Source of the DNA: Wyeomyia smithii
Taxonomy: Eukaryota > Arthropoda > Insecta > Diptera > Culicidae
Assembly (NCBI RefSeq): GCF_029784165.1
Contig: NC_073696.1
Coordinates: 192,866,498 to 192,930,497, forward strand
DNA: 64,000 bases
Reading direction: 5' to 3'
Shown: positions 33,171 through 44,180 of the stretch, piece by piece
Position numbering within the stretch: the stretch's first letter is position 1
How the letters are laid out: each line of letters begins with the position of its first letter
Made by a program: the position numbers and the translations under genes
Notes under the pieces: generated by a model
What the model was told of the DNA's origin: nothing
Databases searched by the model: none
The model's input: the letters and a program-made list of their open reading frames with translations, nothing else

Positions 33171-35455
33171 TGTGTTTTATTTCCATGCGGATCATCCCGC
33201 TCTGGATGTGACTGTGACGGAAGTAGTGCCTATTGCACTTGAATTAGCTCCACAACATCGGGGATTAAATTTTAAGCATGTTGATTACGATGTGTTGAAC
33301 GAAGCGTTATCAGCAATTGACTGGCAATTCATCGATTCGCAAGAGGATCTGACGGACATTGTCGACATGTTTACCGCAACGATTCGAACAGTAATTGAAG
33401 CTCATGTTCCACTGCAACGACCGCCGATGAAACCTGCTTGGGCTAATCGACATCTCCGTGAACTGAAGCGCCGTAGACGAGCTGCTCAACGAAACTATCA
33501 AACAAATCGCACGTTTCTAGCAAAGCAACGGTTTAAACTCGCAAGCAACACATACAAATTTTACAATCAATTCCTGTACTCTCGTTACATTGAGCGAACT
33601 CAAAAAAGCTTACGTCGACATCCAAAAAAGTTCTGGTCTTTTGTTCGGTCTAAACGAAAGGAAAATGGATTACCAGCTTCCATGTTCCTCGGTGATTTGT
33701 CTGCTAGCACAGCTTATTCTAAATGCGAATTATTTGCTGAGCATTTTAAAGCCGCTTTTTCGTCTTCAGTTGCTACGCCAGATCAGATTGATGCTGCAAT
33801 ACGCGATACTACGCAGGAGAGTTTCGATTGTGGAGTTTTCCAAGTGACAGAAGCGCACGTTTTGAGTGCAATCCGAGAGCTAAAACATTCCACTTGTCCT
33901 GGGCCAGACGGGATCCCGCCATCATTGTTGAAAAACTGCTCTAACAACCTGGTGGCGCCTCTTGTAAAGATGTTTAATCTTTCTCTGCAGCAAGGATTGT
34001 TTCCTACTAGTTGGAAAAATTCATTGCTCACACCGATACACAAAAAAGGGGACAAGTGCAACATAGCTAATTACCGAGGAATTACATCATTATATGCTTG
34101 TTCCAAAGTTTTCGAAATAGTCGTCAGATCAGTGCTGTTTTCATCGTGCAAAAACTATATTTCTAGTGACCAACATGGTTTTTATCCTAAGAGATCCGTC
34201 ACAACCAATCTGTCGCAGTTCTCTTCGTTGTGTTCTCGCTCAATGGACGCGGGAATGCAAGTGGATGCTGTGTACACGGACTTCAAGGCTGCGTTCGATC
34301 GTGTTAATCATGACATCCTTCTACGAAAGCTGGATAAACTGGGGCTCTCCGCTATGCTCGTGAAATGGTTTCATTCGTACCTGACCGGCAGGGTTGTATG
34401 TGTCAGTCTTGGGTCGTCACATTCCGAGCCATTTACAACGTCTTCTGGAGTGCCGCAAGGGAGCAACCTGGGTCCACTTTTATTCTCACTGTTTATTAAC
34501 GACGTTGCTACAATTTTACCGCGAGGTACACGACTCCTTTTCGCAGACGATGTAAAAATCTTTCGGATTATAGCCTGTCTCGAAGACTGTTTGGAACTAC
34601 AAAAGTTGCTTGATGCCTTCAGTGATTGGAGCAACCGTAATCTTCTTACCCTGTGTGTAGAAAAATGTCATGTGATTACCTTCAGCAGAAAGCTTCAATC
34701 AATTAGCTTTCCATACAGCTTGTCTGGGCAAGCTCTTCAGCGGGTAAGCCAAGTTAAAGATCTTGGCGTAATTTTGGATAGTCAGCTTACATTCCGGGCA
34801 CACTACGAAGATGTCATTTTAAGAGCCAACAAGCAACTAGGATTTATTTTTAGAATTGCCGATGGATTCCGCGATCCAATGTGCATGAAAGCTTTGTACT
34901 GCGCCCTGGTAAGATCGATGCTCGAATCAGCGGTTGTCGCTTGGTGTCCGTTCAACAAGGTATGGATTGATCGCATGGAAGCTGTTCAGAAAAAATTCGT
35001 GCGTATGGCACTAAGGCATCTTCCTTGGCATGACGCTACGAGGTTGCCCCCCTATGAGCACCGCTGCATGTTATTGGGGATTGAGACGTTGGAGAGAAGA
35101 AGATCTAACGCACAAATTATCTTTGTTGCGAAGGTCCTGAATAATAAAATCGATTCACCCGCTATTCTCGCAGAATTGAATCTCTACGCTCCAGAAAGGA
35201 ATCTGCGGAGACGTCAGCTTTTGAACTTGGAGGCAAGGTATAGTCGGTACGGCCAGCATGATGCAATTAGGTTTATGTCTACGAGGTTCAACGAGGTTGC
35301 AGAACTGTTCGACTTCAACGAACCCATCAACACTTTTTTACGTCGCCTGCGGATTCGCTAATAATTTATTGTTAATCGTCTCTAGTTGTTAATTTTATTC
35401 ATTAAGACAAAAATTGTCAGATGGAATTTGTAAATATAACATAACATAACATAAC
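33171..35455 (+). mobile_element. CR1/Jockey-group LINE, plus strand, 5'-truncated, well preserved
   Basis: It is inserted in reverse orientation inside the minus-strand LINE. The 5' end is truncated at the last residues of the endonuclease (ADHPALDVTV). The 3' end carries an (ATAAC)n tail at 35436-35455. No clear target duplication was found. It is similar in domain order to its host LINE but is a different subfamily. Confidence 0.85.
33177..35361 (+). CDS. LINE reverse transcriptase, intact frame, truncated N-terminus
   Basis: An open frame of about 728 codons with no stop. In order: the C-terminal tip of the endonuclease (DHPALDVTV), an arginine-rich linker, HSTCPGPDGIPPSLLKN (RT entry), LLTPIHKKGDKCNIANYRGI, AVYTDFKAAFDRVNHD (motif A), SSGVPQGSNLGPLLFSLFINDV (motif B), LLFADDVKIF (motif C, residue about 457 of the open frame), QVKDLGVILDSQLTFRAHY and a CR1/Jockey-type C-terminal domain. 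There is no RNase H. The original start codon is lost, so it is a fragment of a recently active element and not a host gene. Confidence 0.85.
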
Positions 35456-35640
35456 ATGTACAGTTTCATGTCATCGGCATATAGCAATACTTTGAGACGA
35501 TTCAACACAAGGGTAACGTCATTAACAAATAAAATGAAGAGCAAAGGGCCTAAATGGGAGCCTTGTGGAACTCCAGATGTCACTTTTACTGGTACAGAAA
35601 GGTGTCCCTTAAACCTAACCGTTTGTGTCCTGTTCGTCAA
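35456..35640 (-). pseudogene. LINE RT motif B/C piece (minus)
   Basis: This piece carries SGVPQGSHLGPLLFILFVNDV (motif B) and VLLYADDMKLY (motif C with the DD pair). Coding is cut right after YADDMKLY by the inserted plus-strand LINE. The frame from 35455 down is the (ATAAC)n tail of that insertion. Confidence 0.85.
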
Positions 35641-36378
35641 TTAAGATTCAATCCATTTAAGTAGGCCTGACTCAAATCCCAGTTTTTTTAATTTGAACAT
35701 AAGCATGGAAATATCTACTCTGTCAAAAGCTTTACTAAAATCCGTGTATAGAGTTTCCACGAAGTTGCCTCTGTCCATAGACGCAAGAGAGAAATCAACA
35801 AATTCAAGTAAGTTGGTACCCGTAGACCTCCCTTTGTAAAAACCATGTTGGTTACACGTTATGCGATTCTTTACCTGATTAAATATTTTTTGGTTTACGA
35901 TAGCTTCAAAAAGTTTAGGAATACATGATATTATTGCAATGCCACGATAATTTTTGATGTCAGATCTCTTACCTGACTTGAAAATCGGTATAAGAAAAGA
36001 TTTTTTCCAGACTGATGGAAACTGTTCGGACGTAAGGGATAACTTGAAAAGCCAAAACAAGGGTTTTACGAAGGCAGGAGCAAGATTTTTCATGAGTGAG
36101 GGTGGAATTTCATCTGGACCTGGACCTTTTGAAGCGTCCAGTTCTTTTAGTGTTGCGAGGATTTCTTGAACAGTTATTTGCTTAATAGATACGTTATTTA
36201 TTTGTTCATGCAAGTGCGAGAAATACTCAAAGTCCCTGACTTCGTCGCTATTTTTATAAACGGTTTGAGAAAAAACTCGCAAACTTGTTGCAGATTTGCT
36301 TTGAGTCAGTACTGGCAAAGTCTTCATATTGCATGCAGATGGGAAGTTATTAGACTTCATTTTATAGAGGTGTCGCAC
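35641..36378 (-). pseudogene. LINE reverse transcriptase, N-terminal half (minus)
   Basis: The 245-codon frame has ASKGPGPDEIPPSLMKNLAP (RT entry), FLIPIFKSGKRSDIKNYRGI, CNQHGFYKGRSTGTNL and LYTDFSKAFDRVD (motif A with catalytic D). The first few codons run into the flanking repeat, so the natural N-terminus and endonuclease are missing. An in-frame stop at about 35643 separates it from the next piece. Confidence 0.85.
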
Positions 36379-36655
36379 GCTATATTTGATGCAAAAATGT
36401 AAATGTCCCCACTACTGGTTCCTACGGGCCACCAAGAATGTTCTGGTAGTGGCCAACGCTGTCTGTATGGAAAATATGTTTTTTGGATAATTCCTGATGA
36501 GAAATCCTGAAGATAGAGGTGTCACACGCTATATTCGATGCAAAAATGTAAATGTCCCCTACTACAGGATCCTCTGAGGACTTCCGGATGAAAAATAGTG
36601 TTTTTATCAGGTAACCCAATACCCCATCCAAAATTTAGCAGGCTTGACATGCCTA
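36366..36655. repeat. 149-bp tandem repeat, right side of the LINE
   Basis: One complete unit (36366-36514, from agaggtgtcgcacgc to cctgaagat) is followed by a second that starts agaggtgtcacacgc and diverges after about 36600. With the partial unit at 32222-32311 there are at least three units. No coding potential. Confidence 0.85.
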
Positions 36656-36898
36656 CCGGAAGTCAGGAATATTTCCTACATCCAGTGACCTAGGCCACAT
36701 TTGTGGTCAGAAAATGAAACTTTAAAAGTTTTCCGGTTTAATTGTGTTCGAAATATTGAAATCAAATAACATTTGGTAAAGCTACAGCATTTCAAATTTC
36801 ATCAAAATTTTACCTATCCTATTTATTTTGACTATTCCCTGTATTTACACACATCAGCTGCAGCCAAACTAAATGTTGATCGAAAGTACACATCAAAA

Positions 36899-36925
36899 CA
36901 CAGAGAGAGAGAGAGAGAGAGAGAT
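36899..36925. repeat. (GA)n microsatellite
   Basis: A run of about a dozen AG/GA dinucleotides interrupts otherwise AT-rich unique sequence. Confidence 0.95.
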
Positions 36926-37129
36926 AGTAAACATTGGTAGTAACTGATAACTTCTCCGATTTTTTCTTTCATTTTGAATTTTCAGACAACACGTTAATTG
37001 ACCCATAATAGTAGAGGAACTGTATGAATGAAATTGTATGTCATTTGTATAAGTTGACATAAAAAATAGACAGTACACCTAATCGCGGACATTTCTTTCA
37101 AGTACCACATTTACGGTAACAGAGCAGAA

Positions 37130-38260
37130 TGGAGCGTCTTTTACGTGCTACTAGGGAACCAAATGTATCGTGTCATTAGGTGGAGGCCAATTGATGACCG
37201 TCCATGCGTATTGAGCTCCAAGGGCAGGTTTTTCGAATACGCGCCGACAAACGATAAAACCGACGATGTAAAGAAGGAATTCTACAAGCTCCTTAAGAAA
37301 ATGTATAGATGTAGTTATCATAACACTATTAAAGATAAAAGGAGTTCTTTCCCCCGTTATTTTAAAAGAAACGATTTTAAAAGGAGCGATTAACGGAATC
37401 ATGAGTAGTGTAATGAGCGGGAGAGGAATCTGATTACCGATAAGTTGCAGGTCGCCAGGCTATGGAAACAACACTTCGAAGTGGTGCTGAAAAGTGAGGA
37501 AGGTAGGAGAATCATCGAGGTGAACAGGGGCAAAATTGAAGGATTGAAAAACTGTGGATCCTTCAACCTCGGACGGAGTGCAAAAAAACTTGCAAAGAGA
37601 CGAAGAACCACAAAGCCGCTGAGAAGGCCGGCCCACCTTTTCAAAGTTGGAAGCGGGCGATTGTAGAGTGCAATTCAACACAACCTGAGGGTATGGTCTG
37701 AGGAAAACCTACTCTGGACTGGTTGGAAGGACTCATGTGCTCTATCTATAAGAAGGGACACAGATTCGACTGTAGCAACTTTCAAACCATAACCCTCCTC
37801 AATTCCGTATATAAAATTCTCTTCCCCCTTTGTAAGCCTTTGTTGGTGAACACCAGTGCGGTTTTTGAGCTGGAATATCTACAAAGGACCAGATCTTCAC
37901 CTTGAGGCACATTAAGTTTTGAGAACACATCATCTGTTTATGGACTTCAAGGCGGCGTACGACTCAGTAAAACGCGAGTTTTGGCGCATTCATATGATGA
38001 TTTCACATCAAGTGTCAGGATAGCGGGTGAAATTACGGACGCGTTTGTGATATTGGATGGTCTGAAGCAAGAAGACGGACTCTCATACTTGCCGTTCATC
38101 ATAGCTTTGCAAGGTACTATACGAAGGGCCAGTGCGCAGAGGCGCGGCAGCAGCATTACAAAGTTCAACGTGCTTCTAGGTCTTGCGGACGACATTAATA
38201 TCATCGGTATTAATCGTAGAGCTGTGTATATATTGTGTACTGTGTGGTTTCGGCTTTATT
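37130..38260 (+). mobile_element. RTE-like LINE relic with large internal losses
   Basis: Degraded pieces in order: endonuclease KEFYKLLKKMYR (about 37280), linker QVARLWKQHFEVVL, LMCSIYKKGHRFDCSNFQTITLLNSVYKIL (37723-37840), HHLFMDFKAAYDSVKRE (motif A, about 37930-37980), DGLSYLPFIIALQGTIRRA (motif B, about 38078-38135) and LADDINIIG (motif C, about 38183-38210). The order matches the 19.9-24 kb LINE family, but the copy is much shorter and in several frames. It has no activity. Confidence 0.75.
37723..38226 (+). pseudogene. RTE-like RT remnant with motifs A, B and C
   Basis: Three catalytic motifs can be read (FKAAYDSV, DGLSYLPFIIALQ and LADDINIIG), but in shifted frames and with the segment between motif A and motif B shortened from about 50 to about 25 residues. 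It is the only RTE-like copy in the window that keeps an ADD motif. Confidence 0.7.
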
Positions 38261-39059
38261 TTTTTTTAGAAAATTTTTTCATGAGTAGACAACCATCGAT
38301 GTTTAGCTAACCATTCGTAGTTTCCATGTAGAAATAAAATTTTTAATATATAAAAAAAGAAGGGGGGGGGGGCGGTCAGAAAAAAATTAATTTAGGGGTA
38401 ATATCTTCCGAAAAAAAAATTTTCTTGTCATTTTTTTATTGGCTCAAATCATGCTAAAACTATATCCTAGAATCTTAATCTACATCCCCCAAGTACTGAT
38501 CTAAACTCAAAATTTGCTTAAATCAATTTTTATCGAACCACTTTTATGCTGCTTGTTTTTCGAGGCTTTGTAAACTAGCAGAAGTTACCTCTAATCGTTA
38601 TCGTGTTTCAAATTTGAAGTATAGAGGTCGCTGCATCAAGTTTCGATCGTTATAGCGTCTCTACAGCACGTGTTTACTCACAATTTCCCTTTGTTACGTC
38701 GATCAACCGTTCTTGTTGTGTACGTCCTTTGTTTGTGTTTTTCTATACTTTTTAACTGTGAGTTATATTCAAAAGCACTCAAATATGAGTGACAAGTTTG
38801 AGTTTTGCGTGGGACGCCAACCACGTCAAAGTCGCTAAGCATCGCATGTCTGATATCGCGAAAGAGGCTAAGCGCAGCCTAACATCAGATAATTAAAAGG
38901 AAGAATAGGAAAATAAATCCCAGAAAGGACAACTTTACGGCGTAGGGATAGCTGACTGAAGGTAAAAAAATTATTAGGGGCTTTATTATTGCGATTCTAA
39001 AGATTTATAGCATATTGAAACTTTGAACGCGTTTTTCTCAAAACCATGTTTTCAAAATC
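38261..39059. other. Non-coding spacer with a poly-G tract
   Basis: It contains a run of 10 or more G near 38360-38372 and A/T-rich sequence. No ORF with motifs was found. A block near 38790-38900 (gtttgagttttgcgtggg, aaagaggctaagcgc) is less AT-rich but not recognised. Confidence 0.45.
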
Positions 39060-41238
39060 GGCGAGCAGTAGAACTGAAAAAGTTTACATCCGACTGACTT
39101 GAAGTTTTAACTGTAGCTTCTTCATTAAATTACACAGTGCAACAATTTTTTTGCCTTGGCTTCTATATGATTTTTTGATGAAGTTTGATGCGAAAATAAA
39201 TTCCACCGAGTTTGAACATATTTCAACTTAAGGGGCAACAATGGCGACATTTTTAATTTTTTAGAAATCGGAAATTTTCGAGGTTTTCGCGACGCAATTT
39301 TGTTTTAAAACCAAATATCGAAATTCTAACAGTTTGTTCACATATTTGCATCTTTTTACCCATCTTTTAGAAAAACAGATCTTAAATCGGACAAAAACTG
39401 AGCTCAAAACGGTGATTCTACGAAACCGGGTTTGGCATGGTATCAGTATACAGTCAAACCTGTTTTTGTGCGACTCTTTTTTGTGCGAAATTTATTTTGT
39501 GCGACTTTTTTATGCGATTATTTTTTTTGTGCGACTGTTTTTGTGCGATTTTTTTTGTGCGGTATATGAAAAAGGACCACTTCCGACAACATTTTCAGCC
39601 ATTTAATTTTTCCGATTCTTGAAATGAATTCCAACGCATTACAGAAGTGTTGCGTCCAAAAATTACTATTTGAGCCAGTTTGACGTAGGAAAAGTCATGA
39701 ATTGCTTGCCTTCGAAGGAAAGCGTTTGAAAGGATTAGAATGTTTAAAAAAGTTACGTTTATCAATCCGATTTTTTCATGCGGTCCCAATCCACCGCATA
39801 AAAAAAGTTTTTTTTTTCAATAATGCTGTGGAAATATTGTTTTGTAGCTGCACGTGAAGTTTCAAATGATTTTTTTATGCGATTTATTTTGTGCGGTCTC
39901 TATTCCTCGCACAAAAACAGGATTGACTGTATTTCACAAAGCACAATAATATCGAGTATGTCTGATAATGCGTTAATATCTAAAAGTGGTAGTCAAATTA
40001 TTATGTCTTATATTGAGTAAAAAAGTCTCAGGAATCGATTGGTTGGTGTCTGATCTACGTAAAATGTCAGCAGCAAGTCGATTTTGCCCCAACTCCTCTA
40101 CAATACTAAAATTTTAATCTCGACGTTAAATTACCTTTTATGAAATCTGTTTAACGTAATATCAAGAATGTAAGCGATACTCAAAGATACAATAACAATT
40201 TGTCTTCACATAATCCTCTCCTTTTGCGGTGAGGGGGTTGAATTTTTGGCCAGGACCGGTCAAAACATAGAAATCTCGCTTCAGCTATGCAACTCATAGT
40301 CAGTCTCAGTCTCATAGCTGAAGCGAGATTTCTATGTTTTGACCGGTCCTGGCCAAAAATTCAACCCCCTCCCCGCGAAAGGAGGGGGGGATCATGTAAA
40401 GACAAATTGTTATTGTATCTTTGAGTATCGCTTACACTCTTGTTATTACATTGAACAGATTTCAAACAAGTTGATCTAACGTCGAGAAATAGGTTATTTT
40501 GGTATTGTAGGGGAATCGGGGCAAAATTGATAGGATGCTTACATTTTACGTAGATCAGACACCAACCAATCGATTCCTGAGACTTTTTTTACTCAATATA
40601 AGACATAATTTGACTACCACTTTTAGATATAAGCGCATTACCATTTATGCTCAGACATACTCGATATTATTTTGCTTTGTGAAATATACTAAAACCATGT
40701 CAAAACCGGTTTCGTAGAATCACCGTTTTGAGATCAGTTTTTGTCCGATTTAGGATCTGTTTTTTTTTTCAAAGATGGGTAAGAAGATGCTAGTATGTGG
40801 ACGAACTCTTAGAATTTCGATATTCGGTCTTAAAATGAAATTGCGTCGAAAAAAATGTCGAAAATTTCCGATTTCTAAAAAAATCAAAATGGCGCCATTG
40901 TTGCCCCTTAAGTTGCAATATGTTCAAACTCTGGGAAATCTGGTTTTGCATCAAAATACAGAAAAAAATTATATATTGAAACCAAGGCAGAAAAAAAAGT
41001 CAATTTTTGTTGCACTGTGTTACACACGATTTTGGTGATTGATTAACAACAACAAATGTTATAAACAATAAAAGTTGATTTTTTTGGCTAAAAAGAATTT
41101 TTTTTTCAAACCATTGCCATTTTGCGAAGAAAAATTCTAAAATATAATCATGTGTACTTTACAAGCGACACTTATGTAGATAATGAAAAAAATTGTTTCG
41201 GTTATAGGTGGCGTTGGGCACGACTTCTACTGCTCGCC
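39060..41238. repeat. 2.2-kb palindrome (foldback element)
   Basis: The left arm 39060-40289 and right arm 40313-41238 are inverted copies around a 23-base spacer at 40290-40312. The ~58 bp nearest the axis are a perfect match (ggccaggaccggtcaaaac at 40249 against its complement ending 40353). Outer ends share the word ggcgagcagtagaa (39060 and, inverted, 41225-41238). The left arm also holds a 479-bp MITE that the right arm lacks. It has no transposase. Confidence 0.9.
39451..39929. mobile_element. Tigger/pogo-like MITE with TA target duplication
   Basis: Inverted ends read CAGTCAAACCTGTTTTTGTG and, complemented from the right, CAGTCAATCCTGTTTTTGTG, close to the Tigger/pogo terminal consensus as I recall it. 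TA flanks both sides (39449-39450 and 39930-39931). The opposite palindrome arm (about 40683-40693) preserves the empty site agTAtatttcac. The interior has several tgtgcga words and no gene. Confidence 0.85.
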
Positions 41239-41393
41239 GCGGAGAAATTCTGCAAAAAAAAAAAAACACTGACGAAAATGTTGGATACCCTATAATATAT
41301 TTTTAATTTTTCTTTTAACATTAAAAAAAATTTTTTAAAGTGTATATTTTTTTTCAGAAAGAAAAAATATTATCGACAGTTTCGCCGAAGATG

Positions 41394-41640
41394 TAGGCCC
41401 GGATTTAAGGGGGGGGGGACAAAGGGGGCGAATGCCCCGGGCCTTTTGACACGAGGGGCCCCCTAGTCCTGGGTCAGACGTGAAGACAGATTGGAGACCT
41501 TATTTTTTGCTTGTCACCTTCCAGAGCGGAACGTTAAGTCTTTACAAAATAGAAAATTTTCTTACCTCCAAATATTTTAGGAAATGAAGGCCCCACGAAA
41601 ATATCTGCCCCGGGCGCCCCAGCCCCTGAATCCGGCCCTG
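41394..41640. mobile_element. hAT-type MITE with 8-bp target duplication
   Basis: Left end TAGGCCCGGATTTAAGGGGG and right end (complemented) CAGGGCCGGATTCAGGGGCT are imperfect inverted repeats of hAT style. They are flanked by CGAAGATG (41386-41393) and CGAAGACG (41641-41648), an 8-bp duplication with one mismatch. The 247-bp interior has no ORF of note. Confidence 0.85.
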
Positions 41641-41715
41641 CGAAGACGTCACACCGATCAAATAAACCGTTTTGGCTCTGAAAGTATTTGTAATCATCAA
41701 TACCGAAAAAAATTG
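41641..41715 (+). repeat. Repeat word shared with 62.7 kb
   Basis: The segment cgtcacaccgatcaaataaa...ttggctctgaaagtatttgtaatcatc recurs inverted at about 62677-62745 and partly direct at about 62812-62855. It is a fragment of an interspersed repeat of unknown class. Confidence 0.7.
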
Positions 41716-43215
41716 ACCGAATATCGAATATCGCTCAGAAGTAGTGCTCAAAACTTTCGTCTTCTCAGAAGAAGCCTCCATGAAAATTTCAGTTCAATCG
41801 GATTATGAGAACATTTAAACATTGTTTGTAATTAAGTGCATTTAAAACATTTCAATAATAGTAATAATTTTGTTTAAATCAAAATAAAACAAACACTAGT
41901 AAGTCAACTATATACCAAAATGTTTATTTATTTTCTAGATTCATGCTAAGTTCTAGAGTATAAGAAAATACATGGTTCATCTAGGTCTTAGATCTTAGAT
42001 ACTTTTCAAAATACGTAGGAAAATCATTCTAGAATTGATTTAGTATTTTATTATATTGAAAACAATCCTTCGCCGGAATATTATTGAGTTTGTTCTATTA
42101 GTTTATTTGTTTCTAAAAAAGGTATTTTCAACAAGAAATTATTTAAATTTCATACATGGTTTTTTCTTGAATAGTCTTGAGAAAATATAACACGAATAAC
42201 TTAATGATGATATGTAGATATCATAACTTATAGAAAGGTTATGGAAAGTTGCAGAGTAGAAAGTTTGCAAAATAGCCAACAGTGTTGCTTCTGGAATATG
42301 TATGATTGCATTAAACGCCTGAAGTTAGTGGCGATATTTTTTATGTTAGATGTAAAGTTGCGCAGCATTACTGTGTTGCACTGCTATAGGAAACATGGAA
42401 ATGAATGAGTGTGCTACGGCTATCTGTACGTGACAAACTTTCCAATGTACCACAGGGTAAAATTGTTGATAATGTGCCCTCCTGGAAACATTTGTTAAGT
42501 ATAATGTTATAATTGTTTGATAAAAAATTCCTTTAAATTGCTGAATCGTGAAACCATGAAATCAGATTAGGTGGAGGCTGGTGGCCGGGCGACATCGGTA
42601 TCGATGGTTGTGGGGTGACGTGATCCAATCACAACTAACTCAACTGGCCTATATTCAATGATAGCTGATACTGGGAGATTTTCTGAAGCGAAAAATCTCT
42701 GGGATCACGCCATTAATCACATGAGAAAGTAAAACCGTTTTGGCGTCATCGGGTCCGTTAATCAACAGGTTACCGGAAAGTTTCACTTCACGCACTTCCG
42801 ACGAAGCAATAGTTAGTCCATTCGAAGCAATAGTTAAAAAGCCCTAATCTGACATTTTTCCAGTTTATGCTCTACTAGAACTCTAGATTTTTTTTTTTAC
42901 TTTTGTCGACCAGTTGTCAACACAGGTTAGACCTAGAACTCGAACTGAAAAAAAAGGATTATAGCTTTTTAACTTGTGGTGCCCTTAGCCAGCTCGGAAA
43001 TGCGTAAAATTTTCAGAGACTTTAATGAAGTTTCCATACCGAGAGGTTTGAGCTCCAGTGAGCGGAGCCAGTTGAATACAAAAATATTTTCATTTTTCAA
43101 ATTATTATGCATCGTTAAAATAAATATTTTCACTGTGAATTCTTCACTACATTGTATGAATTTATCAGAAAAGCAAACGAGCAATTGTTTTGTTTTCAGC
43201 TGAATTTCCAGCCGC
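41716..43215. other. Non-coding stretch, no gene seen
   Basis: AT-rich sequence with small ORFs only, the longest 71-75 codons near 42970-43200 on opposite strands over the same bases. No motifs, splice structure or repeat boundaries recognised. Confidence 0.5.
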
Positions 43216-44180
43216 TAGTTTGTCTGTTTTAGTTCTCGCGTAACTGGTGTCATATGTGTGCACCGTAACCGGAAGAATAATTCACATATGTAAATCAAAC
43301 AACTGATGTCCCAATCAGATTCGTAAGCCCCATCCGTTCGACCTTTCCCCGAAGTTTGTATCGTATATGCATAGAAGTCGTTTACTGCTAACTTTGCATC
43401 CCCCTTTTCGATGGGACATGCTGGCACGGCGGTATACCACTAACTAGTTATATTTATAAGCGCGCCTTTACTGCACTAGCAAGCTAGGCCCAAATCCATT
43501 CCGACTAGTTTAAGCGCAGTTTGATTCTATACCTCATCGCGATGTGACTCGGGTATTGGAAGCAGCAATTGTGTTCGATCCGTTTCGCCGAATCTCGATT
43601 GATTCTGATTGTTAGGGTACCATTTATCAGGGCCAAATATATTCGGAAATACCTATATTCAAATTGTAAAATTTGCACTTAATGTGCATGACTTCAGACT
43701 TTATGAGATGCCAAAGCTAGCAGATTGATGTGAGCTGACCATCAAACTATAAATGAATTTTAATTACCGTGAACAATTAACTCGACGGCGTAGTCTGCGG
43801 TAACGACAACGACGCCTTCGCAAATTGGCAGGCATATCGTCTTCTTTACTCGACCTGTTGTGGATGTTTGTGGTCAGCGAAGAACGGGTTAACGATGAAT
43901 GGCAGCCAGCAGCATAAACGGTGTCAGAGTGCTCTCGTGTGTGCTATATTGGCGCAGTGTAATCGTTACGTCCTGTGGCGAGACATTTCAGTGGCTATCA
44001 GCGAATAGATCAAGTGTTAAATTAGTTTAATTACTGGTAATTAATAATTTCACTAAGTAAACTTAGTGACGAGCAAGTAGTGACAATTCAGTGTTCGCAG
44101 TTACAGTGTATCGAACCTGTTTGAGAGGTCTTCTTTGCTGTAAGACAAGGTAGTAAAAACGTATGTTCAATTTACTCAAT
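43216..44180 (+). promoter_or_regulatory. Possible promoter / untranslated exon region
   Basis: A more GC-rich, non-repetitive block with a TATA-like tatatttataag at 43447-43459. It also has initiator-like tTCAGTgg near 43989 and donor-like sites (acaag|gtagta near 44150, aaaac|gtatgt near 44160). No coding exon was recognised downstream on the plus strand before the repeats at 46.5 kb. It may be the 5' end of a gene with distant exons, but the evidence is compositional. Confidence 0.2.

Larger units (their letters stand above)
32312..36365 (-). mobile_element. CR1/Jockey-group LINE, minus strand, 5'-truncated, itself interrupted
   Basis: Its 3' end is a (TTTA)n tail (32311-32332 on the plus strand) and its 5' end lies within the linker upstream of RT, near 36365. 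Both flanks join to rebuild a 149-bp tandem unit, so the insertion point is exact to a base or two. RT fragments lie on the minus strand at 36378-35641, 35640-35395 and 33170-32388. A plus-strand LINE occupies the gap just after the YADD motif. Confidence 0.85.

Noticed and set aside
40775..41038. An 87-codon basic protein
   Set aside because: It lies wholly in a palindrome arm, is driven by A-rich composition, and the opposite arm breaks the frame.
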